Positions 1 to 6,358 of a stretch of DNA of 45,524 bases are shown piece by piece. Every line of letters starts with the position of its first letter. Position 1 is the stretch's first letter. Source of the stretch: Acidobacteriota bacterium. GTDB taxonomy: Bacteria; Acidobacteriota; Polarisedimenticolia; Gp22-AA2; AA152. Made by a program: the position numbers and the translations under genes. The notes beneath the pieces are model-generated. The model was not told where the DNA came from. It was given only the letters and a program-made list of their open reading frames with translations, and made no database searches. Location of the stretch: positions 1-45,524 of the forward strand of contig QHVQ01000009.1 in assembly GCA_003222305.1 (NCBI GenBank). The letters are read 5' to 3'.

Positions 1-265
1 CTTCTTCCCCTCCCTCGCCCAGAGGCCGCATTCCGCCAGCCAGTCGGCGACGGTGCCCTGCTCCGTCGACCGGAGGCCGCATCTCGGCGAGGGAATCGGC
101 GCGCAGGGTGAGCAGATCGGCTTTCCTCCCATGCAGTCCCCGCCACCGCCACTTATCTCGGTTCGCCGGCCAAGCAGGGGGCCGGTGTCTCATGTCTCCT
201 CCCCTGAATCTATGAACAGCGCGTTTCTGCGCTCCCTGAAAACTCCCGTAGGATTCAGGCGGAGC
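1..265. other. left edge, no convincing gene
   Basis: I see no gene here that I can support. On the minus strand a frame is open from an ATG at 132 to the window edge (44 codons, with two Cys near the start and a short stretch ending in AECGLWAREGKK). It could be the first part of a gene running off the left side. The motif ATGCGGCCTC occurs twice within 60 bases in this piece, and no family is recognisable. Confidence 0.15.
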
Positions 266-490
266 TTACGTCGGGCGCCGCGCACCCTGCGAAAACGCAT
301 GCAGAGCCCTCGTTCTTGCGATTAGCAGTTCATTCTCCATGGTCGAGGGGGACTTGTTGCGTGCGGGAAGCAGGGGCGCCACGGGTCCAAGCGCGACCAT
401 GAAAGCCCCGTGAATGGCTTGCAGTTCCGACCCGAACAAGAACGTCCCCACGATACCACGACCCGGCTCATCCACTTCCTTCGAGTTCAT
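266..490 (-). CDS. hypothetical small protein after queF
   Basis: This is a 74-residue reading frame whose ATG (490-488) overlaps the queF TGA in an ATGA arrangement, the usual sign of translational coupling. The first 45 codons look coding, with mostly G or C at third positions and a hydrophobic stretch around residues 25-43 ([18 protein letters not shown]) that could be a single membrane segment. The C-terminal 30 residues are basic and less protein-like. I do not recognise a family. It may be a genuine small coupled gene, a degraded remnant of a longer one, or chance. Confidence 0.3.
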   Translation of the reverse strand: MNSKEVDEPGRGIVGTFLFGSELQAIHGAFMVALGPVAPLLPARNKSPSTMENELLIARTRALHAFSQGARRPT

Positions 491-930
491 CGATCCGGAT
501 AGGTAGCCGTGACTACGGTGTGGATGCCACCCCGGATCTTGAAGTCTCCCACCACGCGCATGCGAAGGGGCCGGCAGGCCTCGACGAGATCCTCGAGGAT
601 TCGGTTGGTGACGTCCTCGTGGAACGCTCCTTCATCGCGGAAGGACCAGAGGTAGAGCTTCAGGGATTTCAGCTCCAAGCACAGTTCGGACGGGGTGTAT
701 GTAATGTGGATGGTGGCGAAATCGGGCTGCCCCGTTCGTGGGCAAAGACAGGTGAACTCGGGGCACTCGAAGCTAATCTCGTACTCACGTCCCGTTCGCG
801 GGTTAGGGAACACCTCCAGGCTGCGACCGGGTAGGCTGGGCAAGTGTACCTCCTCCTGGTAAGCTGCATTATAGGATTCAATCTCCAAAGCGTCATGTAG
901 ACGAGGACAGCCCAGTCCCAGGGCAGGCAC
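487..930 (-). CDS. queF: NADPH-dependent 7-cyano-7-deazaguanine reductase (QueF, short type)
   Basis: QueF reduces the nitrile of preQ0 to the amine of preQ1 with two NADPH, a cytoplasmic step in queuosine tRNA modification. The 147-residue protein matches the short single-domain type. It has [14 protein letters not shown], which carries the catalytic Cys (the second one, before PRTGQ) and the catalytic Asp. It also has [13 protein letters not shown], the NADPH-binding QueF signature, and FHEDV, which supplies His and Glu for substrate binding. The start is GTG at 930, preceded by AGGAGG five bases upstream; the N-terminus is about the expected length for the family. The other queuosine genes are not in the window. 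A small frame overlaps its stop codon. Confidence 0.93.
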   Translation of the reverse strand: MPALGLGCPRLHDALEIESYNAAYQEEVHLPSLPGRSLEVFPNPRTGREYEISFECPEFTCLCPRTGQPDFATIHITYTPSELCLELKSLKLYLWSFRDEGAFHEDVTNRILEDLVEACRPLRMRVVGDFKIRGGIHTVVTATYPDR

Positions 931-998
931 ACCGGCCTCCTCATTCCTGGTTGAGTTCCGCAGCCTGAGACAAATCAGGACCTCTGGCTAAAGTGACC

Positions 999-1015
999 TA
1001 TTGACCCAGTCAATA
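999..1015. promoter_or_regulatory. perfect inverted repeat, possible operator
   Basis: TATTGAC, three bases, GTCAATA: a perfect 7-bp inverted repeat in the AT-rich gap between the divergent genes queF and hsp20, about 60 bases upstream of the hsp20 -35 box. The size and symmetry suit a dimeric repressor or activator. It does not match CIRCE or the HspR HAIR consensus as I know them. Confidence 0.4.
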
Positions 1016-1076
1016 CATGCTTAATTACTTGTATTTAAACGTATTACAAAAATATACATTTTCTAACTAATAAGAC

Positions 1077-1105
1077 TTGACAATCTCACACTAATAGCCT
1101 ATCTT
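1077..1105 (+). promoter_or_regulatory. sigma70-type promoter of hsp20
   Basis: TTGACA at 1077-1082 and TATCTT at 1100-1105, separated by 17 bases. The -35 box is perfect and the surroundings are much more AT-rich than the rest of the window. The predicted start of transcription is near 1112, leaving a leader of about 47 bases before the hsp20 ATG. Confidence 0.65.
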
Positions 1106-1158
1106 GTGCAGCGAACAAAGGAGGCCGGAGCGGTCTCTAACTCAAAGGGAGGTATATT

Positions 1159-1605
1159 ATGGCACTGGTCAGGTTCCAGCCCTTCGTGGATGACTTTCAG
1201 GCACTCCAGGACAGAATCAATCGGATCTTCCAGGACACCTCAGTTTCGCGCTTCGGTGGCGATGAAACCATGGGGGCCTGGACTCCCCTCTGTGACATTT
1301 ATGAGGAGGGGGACAACATCGTAGTCAAAGCGGAACTCCCGGGAGTCGACAAGAGCAACATCGATGTCCAGGTCGAGAACAACGTCCTGACGCTCAGGGG
1401 CGAAAGGAAGCGCGACAACGAAGTGAAATCCGAGAATCTCTACCGCACCGAGCGCTTCTTCGGCGCGTTCACCCGTTCCTTCACGCTTCCCGTTAGCGTG
1501 GATACGGAAAAGATCCGGGCGGAGTACAAAGACGGGGTGCTACAGGTGTTCCTCCCCAAAGTGGAGGAAGCGAGGCCTCGCAAGATTAAGGTCTTGACTT
1601 CATAA
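1159..1605 (+). CDS. Hsp20/alpha-crystallin small heat-shock protein
   Basis: ATP-independent holdase chaperone that binds unfolding proteins in the cytoplasm as large oligomers. It has 148 residues, the family's usual size. An N-terminal arm (about 1-43) leads into the alpha-crystallin domain (about 44-138), with the typical AELPGVDKSNIDVQVENN strand and the GVLQVFLPK end-of-domain signature. The short tail contains an I-x-V motif (RKIKVLTS), the place where the I-x-I oligomerisation motif normally sits. A good Shine-Dalgarno (GGGAGG) precedes the ATG. The gene stands alone, with its own near-consensus promoter and an intrinsic terminator. An inverted repeat further upstream suggests added control. 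Confidence 0.95.
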   Translation: MALVRFQPFVDDFQALQDRINRIFQDTSVSRFGGDETMGAWTPLCDIYEEGDNIVVKAELPGVDKSNIDVQVENNVLTLRGERKRDNEVKSENLYRTERFFGAFTRSFTLPVSVDTEKIRAEYKDGVLQVFLPKVEEARPRKIKVLTS

Positions 1606-1632
1606 GGTCTGCTTCTGCTTCGCTTGACAGGC

Positions 1633-1674
1633 GACCCCTTGCCGGTAACAGTCTTCCGGCGAGGGGTCTTTTTT
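1633..1674 (+). terminator. intrinsic terminator after hsp20
   Basis: GACCCCTTGCCGG (1633-1645) pairs with CCGGCGAGGGGTC (1656-1668) over 13 bp with one G-T wobble. The loop is 10 bases and the hairpin is followed by six T (1669-1674). It lies 28 bases after the hsp20 stop and is a textbook Rho-independent terminator. Confidence 0.92.
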
Positions 1675-2031
1675 AGGACCATTAAGGCCGCTCCTCGACA
1701 GCGTCCGGGCAGTACCTTCATTCCAAAGACAAAGGGGAGCGCCAGGCAGGCCACAAGAGCACAGGTAGGTCAGATCGATGTGCACAGACTCCGCGCACTG
1801 ACATGCAGGTGATACGAAAATAGGTCACGGGCCTGGTGCACAGACTTGCCATGGGATGCCCCAAAAAAGCCGATCTGCTCAGGCGTGCAAGAGCAGCGAC
1901 GGAACCGACCTGTATCGACGACATCCCAGACCGCAGGTGATAAAGTCCAAGGGCGGATGCCTAGATACCCCGGGGTGGCTGAGAACGCGCAGTAGCACGA
2001 GGCGACCCCGGCTTGGTGAGGGGACCTTGAT
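1675..2031. other. 357-base gap between hsp20 terminator and fdhD 3' end
   Basis: No protein-coding frame with a recognisable product. The gap holds an 11-base direct repeat GTGCACAGACT at 1780-1790 and 1836-1846, and a stretch (about 1850-1990) with several short hairpins. It lies downstream of both flanking genes, so it is not an obvious leader. I looked for a TPP, cyclic-di-GMP or molybdenum-cofactor riboswitch and could not support one. Confidence 0.4.
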
Positions 2032-2850
2032 TCAGGCTCCGTACAGTCGCTCGGCTCCCGCGTACACCTGCATCGTCCGTCCCCGGAGGAATCCCGCGAG
2101 CAGCATCCCGGCTTCCCTTGCCAGGTCCACCGAAAGGCTCGAGGCGCCAGAAATGCCCGCCAGGGCTGGAATCCCGGCCATGAGGGCCTTCTGGGTTATT
2201 TCGAAGGAGAGTCGCCCGCTCACAAGAAGCAGGTGAGCCTTCACCGGCACCCCCTCGTCGAGAAACGCAGAACCCACCACCTTGTCCACGGCGTTGTGTC
2301 GCCCCACATCTTCCATCAGCACCCGGAGACGGCCCTCCGGGGTGAACAGGGCCGCGGCGTGAAGGGCCCCCGTTTCGCAGAAGATTCCCTGGGAGCTCCG
2401 AAGCAGATCGGGAAGGGCATAAAGGACTTCCGGATCGAACCGAGACGGGTCGTTCAAGGAAGACGCAGCCTGCCGAACCGCATCGATGCTGGAGCGCCCG
2501 CAGATGCCACAGGAAGAGGAGACATAGAAACGTCGCTGCCACCCCTCATCGGGAGGCGGCGCCCCGGGGTCTGTGAGCACGTTCACCACGTTGCCTCGCC
2601 GATCCTCACCTTCCTCTTCACAGTGGACGATGGCACCCACTTGAAAGGCGCTCGTAAGAATCCCTTCGGTGAACAGGAAGCCAGCTGCCAGCTGGAAGTC
2701 GTGTCCTGGGGTCCGCATGGTCACGGCTACCGGCTTGCCGTTGAGCCGGATCTCGAGGGGCTCCTCTACGACGAGCGGATCTCGTCCTTTCAGGCGTTGG
2801 GTGCCATCCCAACGAACGGAGTCGACTCGACGTATGGGCTGCAGGCTCAT
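2032..2850 (-). CDS. fdhD: formate dehydrogenase accessory sulfurtransferase FdhD
   Basis: FdhD carries sulfur from a cysteine desulfurase to the molybdenum or tungsten cofactor of formate dehydrogenase, in the cytoplasm. The protein is 272 residues, normal for the family. It shows the family's mobile-loop cysteines (SSSCGICGRSS, about residues 112-121), the TGALHAAAL motif (about 161-169) and MEDVGRHNAVDKVVG (about 179-193), which form the cofactor-binding region. The ATG at 2850 is used, although no strong ribosome site is visible. No formate dehydrogenase lies in the window, so the partner enzyme must be elsewhere. Many such dehydrogenases contain selenocysteine, which fits the selenoprotein proposed at 30026-31477. 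Confidence 0.95.
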   Translation of the reverse strand: MSLQPIRRVDSVRWDGTQRLKGRDPLVVEEPLEIRLNGKPVAVTMRTPGHDFQLAAGFLFTEGILTSAFQVGAIVHCEEEGEDRRGNVVNVLTDPGAPPPDEGWQRRFYVSSSCGICGRSSIDAVRQAASSLNDPSRFDPEVLYALPDLLRSSQGIFCETGALHAAALFTPEGRLRVLMEDVGRHNAVDKVVGSAFLDEGVPVKAHLLLVSGRLSFEITQKALMAGIPALAGISGASSLSVDLAREAGMLLAGFLRGRTMQVYAGAERLYGA

Positions 2851-2929
2851 CAGGGGACCGCTAGCTTATTCCGCCGAAAGCATAGCACGCGTTTCGGAGA
2901 GTTTTGGGAGTTATCGCTTGTTCCGGATC

Positions 2930-3826
2930 TCAATGTCCCAATACAGTCCAGAAATCACCCTTGAGGTTGAAGTAGAGATAAGCAAGGGGGTGTGAGAAAT
3001 CCAGGGCCTGGAGGGTCGAGAGGATTCGCCCGTCGTAGGTGAGCTGGTCCACCACGAACGGAGCGGCCGCCAGAAGGTCGGCCACGGCATGGCTGCGCGG
3101 ACATGGCTCCACGCGATTCTCCAAGGCCTTGAAAATTCGGTAAATGCCGGCGATAGGAAAGCTCCCCCGAACGGGCCCGCCTCCCTGGAAGGTCCCCCGA
3201 AACGGAGTGCCTACGACCCGAAAGGCCCCTCCCAGCCTCCGCACCAGACTCAAGTCGTCGCTGAGTACCTCCCCCTTGCTGGATGTCGCGGCCAGTGTGG
3301 ATTTTCCACTGCCCGACGCTCCCACGAAGAGATATCCCCGACCTTCCACCGCGAGACTCGCCGCGTGGAGAAGCGCCCCCCCCTCGGCCACAGCCAGCCA
3401 TGCGGTACAGACTCGTAGGTAGTTCTCCACGCACCAGGGTGCTTTCTCGAATTCCGCGCGCGCCAGTGCCATCTCGCCGCGCCGCTGCTCAATGGAGATC
3501 CAGCCCGCAAAGCCGAAGGACTGCACCAAAAGGATTGGCCCTTCCCATCTTAGGCTCAGTGGATGCGGCGCGCCCGCAGGCACCAGGTCCGGCAAGACGA
3601 AGTGGTTCATCTCCACGCTCAGCAATCGCACTCGAAACGCTTCCTTGGCTCCACTCCCCGAGAACTGGTCATAGCGGTCCGCCAGCAGCTCGCCCAGCAC
3701 CGAATCTGCTCCCACCAAGGAGAATTCCCAGCCCCCGATGTTCACCCCTAGCGGCGGCTCGCTCCCGCGGCTCGAGAGGTTCGCGAAGAAGGATTGCGGG
3801 GGAGGCGGGAAGCGGTTCAGAGTCAA
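2930..3826 (-). CDS. HPr kinase-like (HprK C-terminal domain) protein
   Basis: This 298-residue protein has a C-terminal P-loop domain of the HPr kinase/PEP carboxykinase-like type. Walker A is GASGSGKST at residues 169-177, and a short acidic LSDD motif at 188-191 takes the place of the usual metal-binding DD. The first 145 residues are not recognisable. Proteins of this kind occur in accessory clusters and are probably kinases of unknown substrate rather than regulators of carbon catabolite control. The start is a TTG at 3826, preceded by GAGGTGA. The gene begins only 18 bases after the sortase stop, so the two are very likely cotranscribed, and its target may be a surface or envelope component. 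Function is inferred from domain type only. Confidence 0.75.
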   Translation of the reverse strand: MTLNRFPPPPQSFFANLSSRGSEPPLGVNIGGWEFSLVGADSVLGELLADRYDQFSGSGAKEAFRVRLLSVEMNHFVLPDLVPAGAPHPLSLRWEGPILLVQSFGFAGWISIEQRRGEMALARAEFEKAPWCVENYLRVCTAWLAVAEGGALLHAASLAVEGRGYLFVGASGSGKSTLAATSSKGEVLSDDLSLVRRLGGAFRVVGTPFRGTFQGGGPVRGSFPIAGIYRIFKALENRVEPCPRSHAVADLLAAAPFVVDQLTYDGRILSTLQALDFSHPLAYLYFNLKGDFWTVLGH

Positions 3827-3844
3827 ATTGTCACCTCGAGGACT

Positions 3845-4399
3845 TCAATGTGGCCCTCTTCCCGACATCGCCACCAGCCTCGCGACTACAACGAAACGGC
3901 GAGGAGCGGGCCCTATGTAGTGGAAAGGATAGCAAGTCACCAGCGTGAGGACAGGCTGGTCACCCGGATCCAAGACCGATGTCTTCGAAGGATCGATTAC
4001 TTGGGCGGATTCCACTTGATAAACGGCGGTTCCATTTGCCCCTTCCAGGTCCACCCTGTCGCCGGGGCGAAGGGAGCCCAGGTGACGAAAGTGGAGGTCC
4101 CGATGGCCCGCGATGATGCAATTCTCGGGCTGCCCCGGAAGCGCCGATCCGACAAGATGCCCCGGCGCTCTTAGCAGATCACGCGGCTCAGTCCCCTCGA
4201 TGACGGTGACACTCAAACCGATTTTTTGAATCCGGAGGCGGGCGAATGGAAAACCGGTAGGGGGTCCCGCACCATGAAGCCGGGTGGCCGCTGGTAGGAC
4301 CTCCTCAGCATGGCTGGCCTGCCAAGCCGGCGAATGAAGATAGCCTGTGAGCGCCACCGCGAGGACGGCGGCGCCCGCCAGGACCAGTACGGCACCCAC
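3845..4399 (-). CDS. class D-type sortase (LPXTG transpeptidase)
   Basis: Sortases are membrane-anchored cysteine transpeptidases that cut an LPXTG-like motif and join the protein to another surface molecule. This 184-residue protein has an N-terminal hydrophobic anchor (about 2-20). The catalytic triad is His99 in IIAGHRD, Cys156 in TLVTCYPF and Arg167 or Arg168 in PAPRRFVV. TLVTCYPF is the class D signature. The GTG start at 4399 lacks an obvious ribosome site; CTG codons at 4402 and 4420 in the same frame are alternatives. The gene lies directly after its probable substrate and directly before a kinase-like gene. A sortase in an apparently diderm organism is uncommon. Confidence 0.92.
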   Translation of the reverse strand: MGAVLVLAGAAVLAVALTGYLHSPAWQASHAEEVLPAATRLHGAGPPTGFPFARLRIQKIGLSVTVIEGTEPRDLLRAPGHLVGSALPGQPENCIIAGHRDLHFRHLGSLRPGDRVDLEGANGTAVYQVESAQVIDPSKTSVLDPGDQPVLTLVTCYPFHYIGPAPRRFVVVARLVAMSGRGPH

Positions 4400-4430
4400 C
4401 AGGGCGCTAGGGCTTCTCAGGGAAAGCGCT

Positions 4431-5027
4431 CTATGCGGCGTTCTGCCTCAGCAAGAGCACACCTATTCCCGTCAAAACGAGACCCGAAAGAGCCAGCAGC
4501 GGAAGAGAGCTCCCGGTGGCTGGCATGGATCTCGATGGCTTCTCCTCGGAGGGCTCCTGCGCCGCCGGCTCGGGCGTCGCCGACTCTTGCGCCGGGACCT
4601 CCTTCACCTCCGCCGGTGCAGGGGTAGGATTCGGCACGCGAGGGGCCTCGGCCACTTCGGGCTTCGGCGTTGAAGCGGTCTCGACGGTCGAAGGCTCGCT
4701 GAGAGCCTCGCCTTCCCCTCCCCACGGATATTCAAGATGGTGGCTGGTCAGACTCTGGTAGGTCTCATCATCCAGGAGTCCCCGGTCATTCAGTGAATGA
4801 GCCGATTGGTACTGCGAGAGAGCGCGCTGGGTGTGCCCGTCGAGGATCCCAGGGGTGAAAGCTCCCTGAGACAGATACCCTTCCCTCACCAGTACTTCCT
4901 GAGCTTGCAGAGTGTCCGCGCTGTTGTTGAAGACGTGGCTGTCCTCCGCCCAGAGTGGCGCCATACCAAAGACCAGCAGCAACCCGGCGGTCATGGCGAT
5001 CATTCGGATGATTCGTGCTTTTCTCAT
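4431..5027 (-). CDS. sortase substrate with peptidoglycan-binding domain and MPATG tail
   Basis: A 198-residue exported protein. A signal peptide (1-27, ending PLWA) is followed by a PG_binding_1-like domain (about 38-93, with LVREGYLSQGAFTPGILDG). Next comes a Pro/Glu/Ala-rich spacer (about 105-165). The C-terminus is a sorting signal: MPATG at 168-172, a hydrophobic helix, and the tail LLLRQNAA with a single Arg. MPATG differs from the consensus LPXTG only at the first residue. The ATG at 5027 follows GGAGG by five bases. The sortase gene starts 31 bases later on the same strand, so this is almost certainly its dedicated substrate. The tail is weakly charged compared with Gram-positive substrates. 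Confidence 0.88.
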   Translation of the reverse strand: MRKARIIRMIAMTAGLLLVFGMAPLWAEDSHVFNNSADTLQAQEVLVREGYLSQGAFTPGILDGHTQRALSQYQSAHSLNDRGLLDDETYQSLTSHHLEYPWGGEGEALSEPSTVETASTPKPEVAEAPRVPNPTPAPAEVKEVPAQESATPEPAAQEPSEEKPSRSMPATGSSLPLLALSGLVLTGIGVLLLRQNAA

Positions 5028-5184
5028 CTTTCCTCCTTCCCGGCGAAGTTACGCTCACGCCTCGGCCCGGTTTTCCGCACTGCGTGGGTGATCCTTTGTC
5101 CCTAGTTCGGCTTAATGTATCATGCGCCGAATCATCGCTTCAAGATCATTTCCCCTCAAGACGCGCTGAGGGATGCGCCGGGTA

Positions 5185-5193
5185 TGCTATGAT
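5185..5193 (+). promoter_or_regulatory. possible extended -10 promoter
   Basis: TGC followed by TATGAT (5188-5193) fits an extended -10 element. No good -35 box is present at the expected distance (GCTGAG at 5165-5170). It would drive the threonine dehydratase gene with a leader of about 160 bases. Confidence 0.35.
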
Positions 5194-5329
5194 GCGCCGC
5201 GTTTGGCAGGCAATCATGGAGGCTTGTGTCATCCTTGGCACGTTCGCCCCCGATGCTGATGCGGCCATCGAATCTGTCCGGATGCGCTTGATAACCCGAT
5301 CGTTCCCATCCTCCTACGGGTCTCCCTGA

Positions 5330-5352
5330 CCCGATGATCGGGCGATTTTCTT
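5330..5352 (+). terminator. small hairpin plus T-rich run, possible attenuator
   Basis: CCCGA-TGA-TCGGG (5330-5342) is followed by CGA and TTTTCTT (5346-5352), 12 bases before the dehydratase ATG. CCCGAT at 5295-5300 could pair with the same right arm (ATCGGG, 5337-5342), giving two mutually exclusive structures. The stem is short, so this is suggestive only. Confidence 0.25.
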
Positions 5353-5363
5353 AGGCCCCGCTG

Positions 5364-6329
5364 ATGCAAGCACCCTCATGGGAAGACGCCCGGAAAGCCC
5401 GCGAAGTTGTCAGCCGCGCCTTGCACCGAACTCCGCTGGTGGGGTCCGAGACGCTCAGCCGACTCACAGGCCACCGGGTCCAGCTCAAGCTGGAAAATCT
5501 GCAGAAAACGGGCTCCTTCAAGCCGCGGGGCGCGCTGAATCACATGGCTGCTCTTTCTCCCGAAGCGAAGGTGCGGGGCGTGATCACCATCTCCGCTGGT
5601 AATCATGCACAGGGAGTGGCTTATGCGGCGAAGGTCCTGGGACTCAGCGCCACGGTCGTGATGCCCGAGAGCGCTTCCCCGACCAAGGCGGAGGCGGCCC
5701 GCGGCTACGGGGCCGAAGTGATCCTGCACGGTGACGTGGCGGCCGCCTTCGCGAAGGTGCGGGAGTTGGAGCGTGATCGAGGGTTGCATTTCGTCCATCC
5801 CTTTGATGACCCGAGGGTCGTGGCCGGCCAGGCGACTCTTGGGATGGAAATCGTCGAGGACTTACCCGACTTGGATGCGGTTTTGGTGGGCATCGGTGGC
5901 GGGGGACTCATCTCGGGTGTGGCCTGGGCAGTGAAGGAGCTGCGTCCCGGGGCACGGGTGATTGGGGTGGAGCCGGAGGGAGCCGACACGATGCATCGGA
6001 GCCGCCGGGAGGGAAAGCCTGCGCGGCTCGAGAAGACGACCACCATCGCAGACGGCCTTGCCGCCCCATTCGCGGGGGAACTCAATTTCTGCTTGGTGGA
6101 GCGTTACGTGGATGAGCTGGTTCGAGTCACCGACTCGGAGATAGTGATGGCCATGCGGCTCCTCTTCGAGCGGTGCAAGACCGTGGCGGAGCCGGCGGGG
6201 GCCGCTGCCCTCGGCGCATTGCTGGCGCGGAAGATCTCGCTGAACCCTGAAAGCCGCGTCTGTTGCGTGATCAGCGGCGGTAACGTCGGAGCGGACGCGC
6301 TCGCCAGCCTGTTCAGCCTCCCGGCCTGA
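5364..6329 (+). CDS. threonine/serine dehydratase, PLP-dependent, no ACT domain
   Basis: A fold-type II PLP enzyme that deaminates L-threonine (or L-serine) to a 2-oxo acid and ammonia. It is 321 residues long, the size of the catabolic or serine-racemase-like group; there is no C-terminal regulatory ACT domain as in biosynthetic IlvA. The PLP lysine is Lys53 in KTGSFKPRGA, ISAGNHAQGVA is the substrate loop, and GIGGGGLISG binds the PLP phosphate. Possible activities are threonine deaminase, serine racemase/dehydratase or hydroxyaspartate ammonia-lyase; sequence alone does not separate them. No close operon partner is present, and the transketolase gene converges on it 29 bases beyond the stop. 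A hairpin before the ATG may attenuate transcription. Confidence 0.85.
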   Translation: MQAPSWEDARKAREVVSRALHRTPLVGSETLSRLTGHRVQLKLENLQKTGSFKPRGALNHMAALSPEAKVRGVITISAGNHAQGVAYAAKVLGLSATVVMPESASPTKAEAARGYGAEVILHGDVAAAFAKVRELERDRGLHFVHPFDDPRVVAGQATLGMEIVEDLPDLDAVLVGIGGGGLISGVAWAVKELRPGARVIGVEPEGADTMHRSRREGKPARLEKTTTIADGLAAPFAGELNFCLVERYVDELVRVTDSEIVMAMRLLFERCKTVAEPAGAAALGALLARKISLNPESRVCCVISGGNVGADALASLFSLPA

Positions 6330-6358
6330 CTCGAGCGCGACGCCGCCGACTTCGTCCG

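Larger units (their letters stand above)
5028..5363. other. divergent intergenic region, 336 bases
   Basis: It separates the reverse sortase operon from the forward threonine dehydratase gene. No convincing gene lies inside. It carries a possible forward promoter at 5185-5193 and a small hairpin with a T-rich tail just before the dehydratase ATG, both listed separately. Confidence 0.5.

Noticed and set aside
1930-1960. Similarity to the first bases of 23S rRNA (GGCGGATGCCTAG)
   Set aside because: Match is limited to about a dozen bases with no continuation, so it is not an rRNA fragment.
1850-2031. Riboswitch-like pieces (TPP-like CTGAGA, cyclic-di-GMP-like GCACAGAC stretch) in the gap before the fdhD 3' end
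   Set aside because: Only short fragments match, helices do not close, and the region lies downstream of both flanking genes rather than in a leader.
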